Part shown: in pieces, positions 4,895 through 6,023 of the stretch
How the letters are laid out: each line of letters opens with the position of its first letter
Position numbering within the stretch: position 1 is the first letter of the stretch
From: Candidatus Heimdallarchaeota archaeon
GTDB lineage: Archaea > Asgardarchaeota > Heimdallarchaeia > Heimdallarchaeales > Kariarchaeaceae
NCBI GenBank assembly: GCA_022574115.1
Contig: JACZSS010000198.1
Location: forward strand, 1 to 6,023
Direction of reading: 5' to 3'
DNA: 6,023 nt
Notes under the pieces: model-generated
Database searches by the model: none
What the model was told of the DNA's origin: nothing
Seen by the model: only the letters and a program-made list of their open reading frames with translations
Position numbers and translations under genes: made by a program

Positions 4895-4929
4895 TTTTGA
4901 CAAATAATTCTTAGTTGAAATTGTCAAAA
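4895..4929. repeat. Perfect 9-bp inverted repeat upstream of the PRC-barrel gene
   Basis: TTTTGACAA (4895-4903) and TTGTCAAAA (4921-4929) are exact reverse complements with a 17-nt spacer. Located 62-96 nt before the TTG at 4833, it could be an operator for a dimeric regulator. Confidence 0.45.
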
Positions 4930-4940
4930 TCATAGTAAAT

Positions 4941-5057
4941 TTACCCAACGGAAAATATTTTGAAGATTTCATAATTATTTGACATAACCTGTCCCAATTT
5001 ACTGAATTTTTGTTGCAAATAATATTTTTTTCCGTCTAGAACTCCAATTTTACTCAT
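4941..5057 (-). CDS. Possible 38-residue small protein
   Basis: An ATG at 5057 opens a frame reading MSKIGVLDGKKYYLQQKF, then SKLGQVMSNNYEIFKIFSVG and TAA. It is lysine-rich and polar, unlike a random T-rich frame, and could be a short protein or the N terminus of a broken gene. There is no recognisable ribosome binding site, TATA box or family. It is otherwise the only content of the 4834-5117 gap apart from the inverted repeat at 4895-4929. Confidence 0.2.
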   Translation of the reverse strand: MSKIGVLDGKKYYLQQKFSKLGQVMSNNYEIFKIFSVG

Positions 5058-5117
5058 AGTGGACCATTCAGAGAATTACTGGATTGTGTCCGTAATCTTG
5101 TTAACTTGCTTTTACAA

Positions 5118-5555
5118 TCAAAAATAATCGGTATAAATTCTCTCACCTGAAAATTTTCGTTTTTCATGATCCCATGGGAACAGAATCGTAACATTGAATT
5201 CAACTTTTTCTCCAGTAGGCTCATTATCCAACCATCTACCTTTATGAGTCCCCGTAACTATCGCTTCTTCAAATACACCTTGAGGTCCGATTACAATATT
5301 TTGCAAGTCGAAATTGATGTCGGGAAATGCTCCAAGTAGTTCCAGATAAAAATTTGTTGCCCCTTCTAATCCCACCCACTTAGCATTTTTTTGAGGGATT
5401 TCATAGACACAGTCATCGGTTAGAGTCGACATTAATCCAGGTATGTCGCGATTATCCTCTGCTATTGAGTGAACCTTCCACAGATCTCTGATCTCATCAT
5501 ACAATTCTTGATTTATGTCGAGTCGTATTTTCTCTAAAATTCCTTTCTGAACCAC
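5118..5555 (-). CDS. SnoaL-like / NTF2-like fold protein
   Basis: A 145-residue soluble protein with the cone-shaped alpha+beta fold of the SnoaL/NTF2-like superfamily. Residues 22-52 (IRDLWKVHSIAEDNRDIPGLMSTLTDDCVYEIP) are the opening helices and first strand. W60-V-G-L-E-G-A then YLELLGAFPDINFDLQNIVIG (70-90) give the helix and 'FPD' turn that precede strand 2. VFEEAIVTGTHKGRW (94-108), VEFNVTILFPWD (118-129) and SGERIYTDYF (136-145) are the remaining strands, ending in the usual '(E/R)-x-Y-x-D' element. Length is normal, although the tail after IYTD is a few residues short of most relatives. Members include polyketide cyclases, isomerases and many proteins without assigned substrate; the substrate here cannot be told. 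The GTG start follows an AT-rich box (5575-5582) by about 24 nt. No operon partner. Confidence 0.87.
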   Translation of the reverse strand: MVQKGILEKIRLDINQELYDEIRDLWKVHSIAEDNRDIPGLMSTLTDDCVYEIPQKNAKWVGLEGATNFYLELLGAFPDINFDLQNIVIGPQGVFEEAIVTGTHKGRWLDNEPTGEKVEFNVTILFPWDHEKRKFSGERIYTDYF

Positions 5556-5713
5556 TATCCCGAGTCTGACAAGGCTTTATTTCAAGTTACTGACTAAAGT
5601 GTAAATCAGAATTACCCTAGCAAAAGAGTAGTGCCTACCGGTAAATTACGAATAAATGGGAAATATCGATGAAGTAGGTTTTTTGCTGTGACATCGTCTT
5701 CCGGAGTTAGCTT

Positions 5714-5938
5714 CTATTTGAATTTATCTTCAATGTAGGGAACGAGGATGTCCCTCATCTCGGAAGCAAATCTCATGAACACAGATTTTATGGTTCTGGA
5801 CTGGTGCTGTGTAACTAAACACATCGCATAGTTTTTTCTTGGATTAATAATGAGCATACCATCTGTAAACTGAATATTTGTTATATTATCGCGAAATCCA
5901 GATATTTCCGAGCAAGACACCAATAGCGTTGAGAGCAC
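5714..5938 (-). pseudogene. C-terminal part of a roadblock/LC7-like protein, frameshifted upstream
   Basis: The 74-residue frame starts nominally at GTG 5938, just two codons after an in-frame TAA. From residue 14 it reads FRDNITNIQFTDGMLIINPRKNYAMCLVTQHQ and then a long helix RTIKSVFMRFASEMRDILVPYIEDKF. Strand-turn-strand '(I)-x-(F)-x-D-G-x-L-x-I-x-P...' followed by a helix is the C-terminal half of roadblock/LC7 domains, found in archaeal small GTPase partners. The preceding helix is seen in the neighbouring frame (SSALNAIGVLLGN, about 5900-5945), and a third frame begins with ATG 6003 (MSASEISKKENINH, stop at 5959). Two same-direction shifts would join them, but the first strands of the domain are still missing. 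I read it as a damaged gene; the roadblock call is tentative. Confidence 0.45.
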
Positions 5939-6023
5939 TTGACTTTATTGTAAAGTCTTTAGTGGTTGATGTTTTCTTTTTTCGATATTTCAGATGCGGA
6001 CATTAAATTTAGCGGATTTATTT

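Overview
The window looks like low-GC archaeal DNA, most likely from the Nitrososphaeria (Thaumarchaeota, soil ammonia-oxidiser type). The archaeal call rests on three things. A tRNA-Ile gene carries a 27-nt intron exactly at the canonical archaeal 37/38 site. Several genes have AT-rich TATA-like boxes about 25-30 nt before their start codons and no ribosome binding site, as expected for leaderless mRNAs. The set of small proteins (winged-helix regulator with membrane tail, double PRC-barrel, SnoaL-like, roadblock-like) is typical of that group. The genus-level placement is inference only.

Layout from left to right. Positions 1-128 (minus) hold the first 42 residues of an alpha/beta hydrolase with the HGGPGAPG motif; it runs off the left edge. 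Positions 218-607 (minus) encode a DUF2568/YrdB-like four-helix membrane protein. Positions 818-1517 (minus) hold a winged-helix regulator whose membrane part continues in another frame, so the gene looks broken. Positions 1540-1674 (plus) hold a membrane-protein tail without a start codon. Positions 1675-2067 contain no gene but several strong hairpins, one followed by nine Ts. Positions 2068-2424 (plus) encode the N-terminal half of a family of membrane proteins with an SYYHTDA motif, starting at TTG behind a GAGGT site. Positions 2425-2976 contain no gene but are dense in hairpins, including two modules of similar design. Positions 2977-3081 (plus) are the intron-containing tRNA-Ile(GAT).

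Further right every gene is on the minus strand: an XPA/DUF2293-like protein of unknown role (3210-3830), a decayed membrane-protein reading frame (3907-4167), a two-domain PRC-barrel protein (4228-4833), a SnoaL/NTF2-like protein (5118-5555), and a C-terminal roadblock/LC7-like fragment whose upstream part is frameshifted (5714-5938).

The genes do not form an operon or one pathway: most have their own upstream AT-rich box and are separated by 90-550 nt. The window reads as a lightly decaying accessory stretch around a tRNA gene. The least explained signal is the hairpin-rich non-coding DNA on both sides of the 2068-2424 gene, which may include one or more structured RNAs. Several broken frames could be real decay or assembly indels; the sequence alone cannot separate these.
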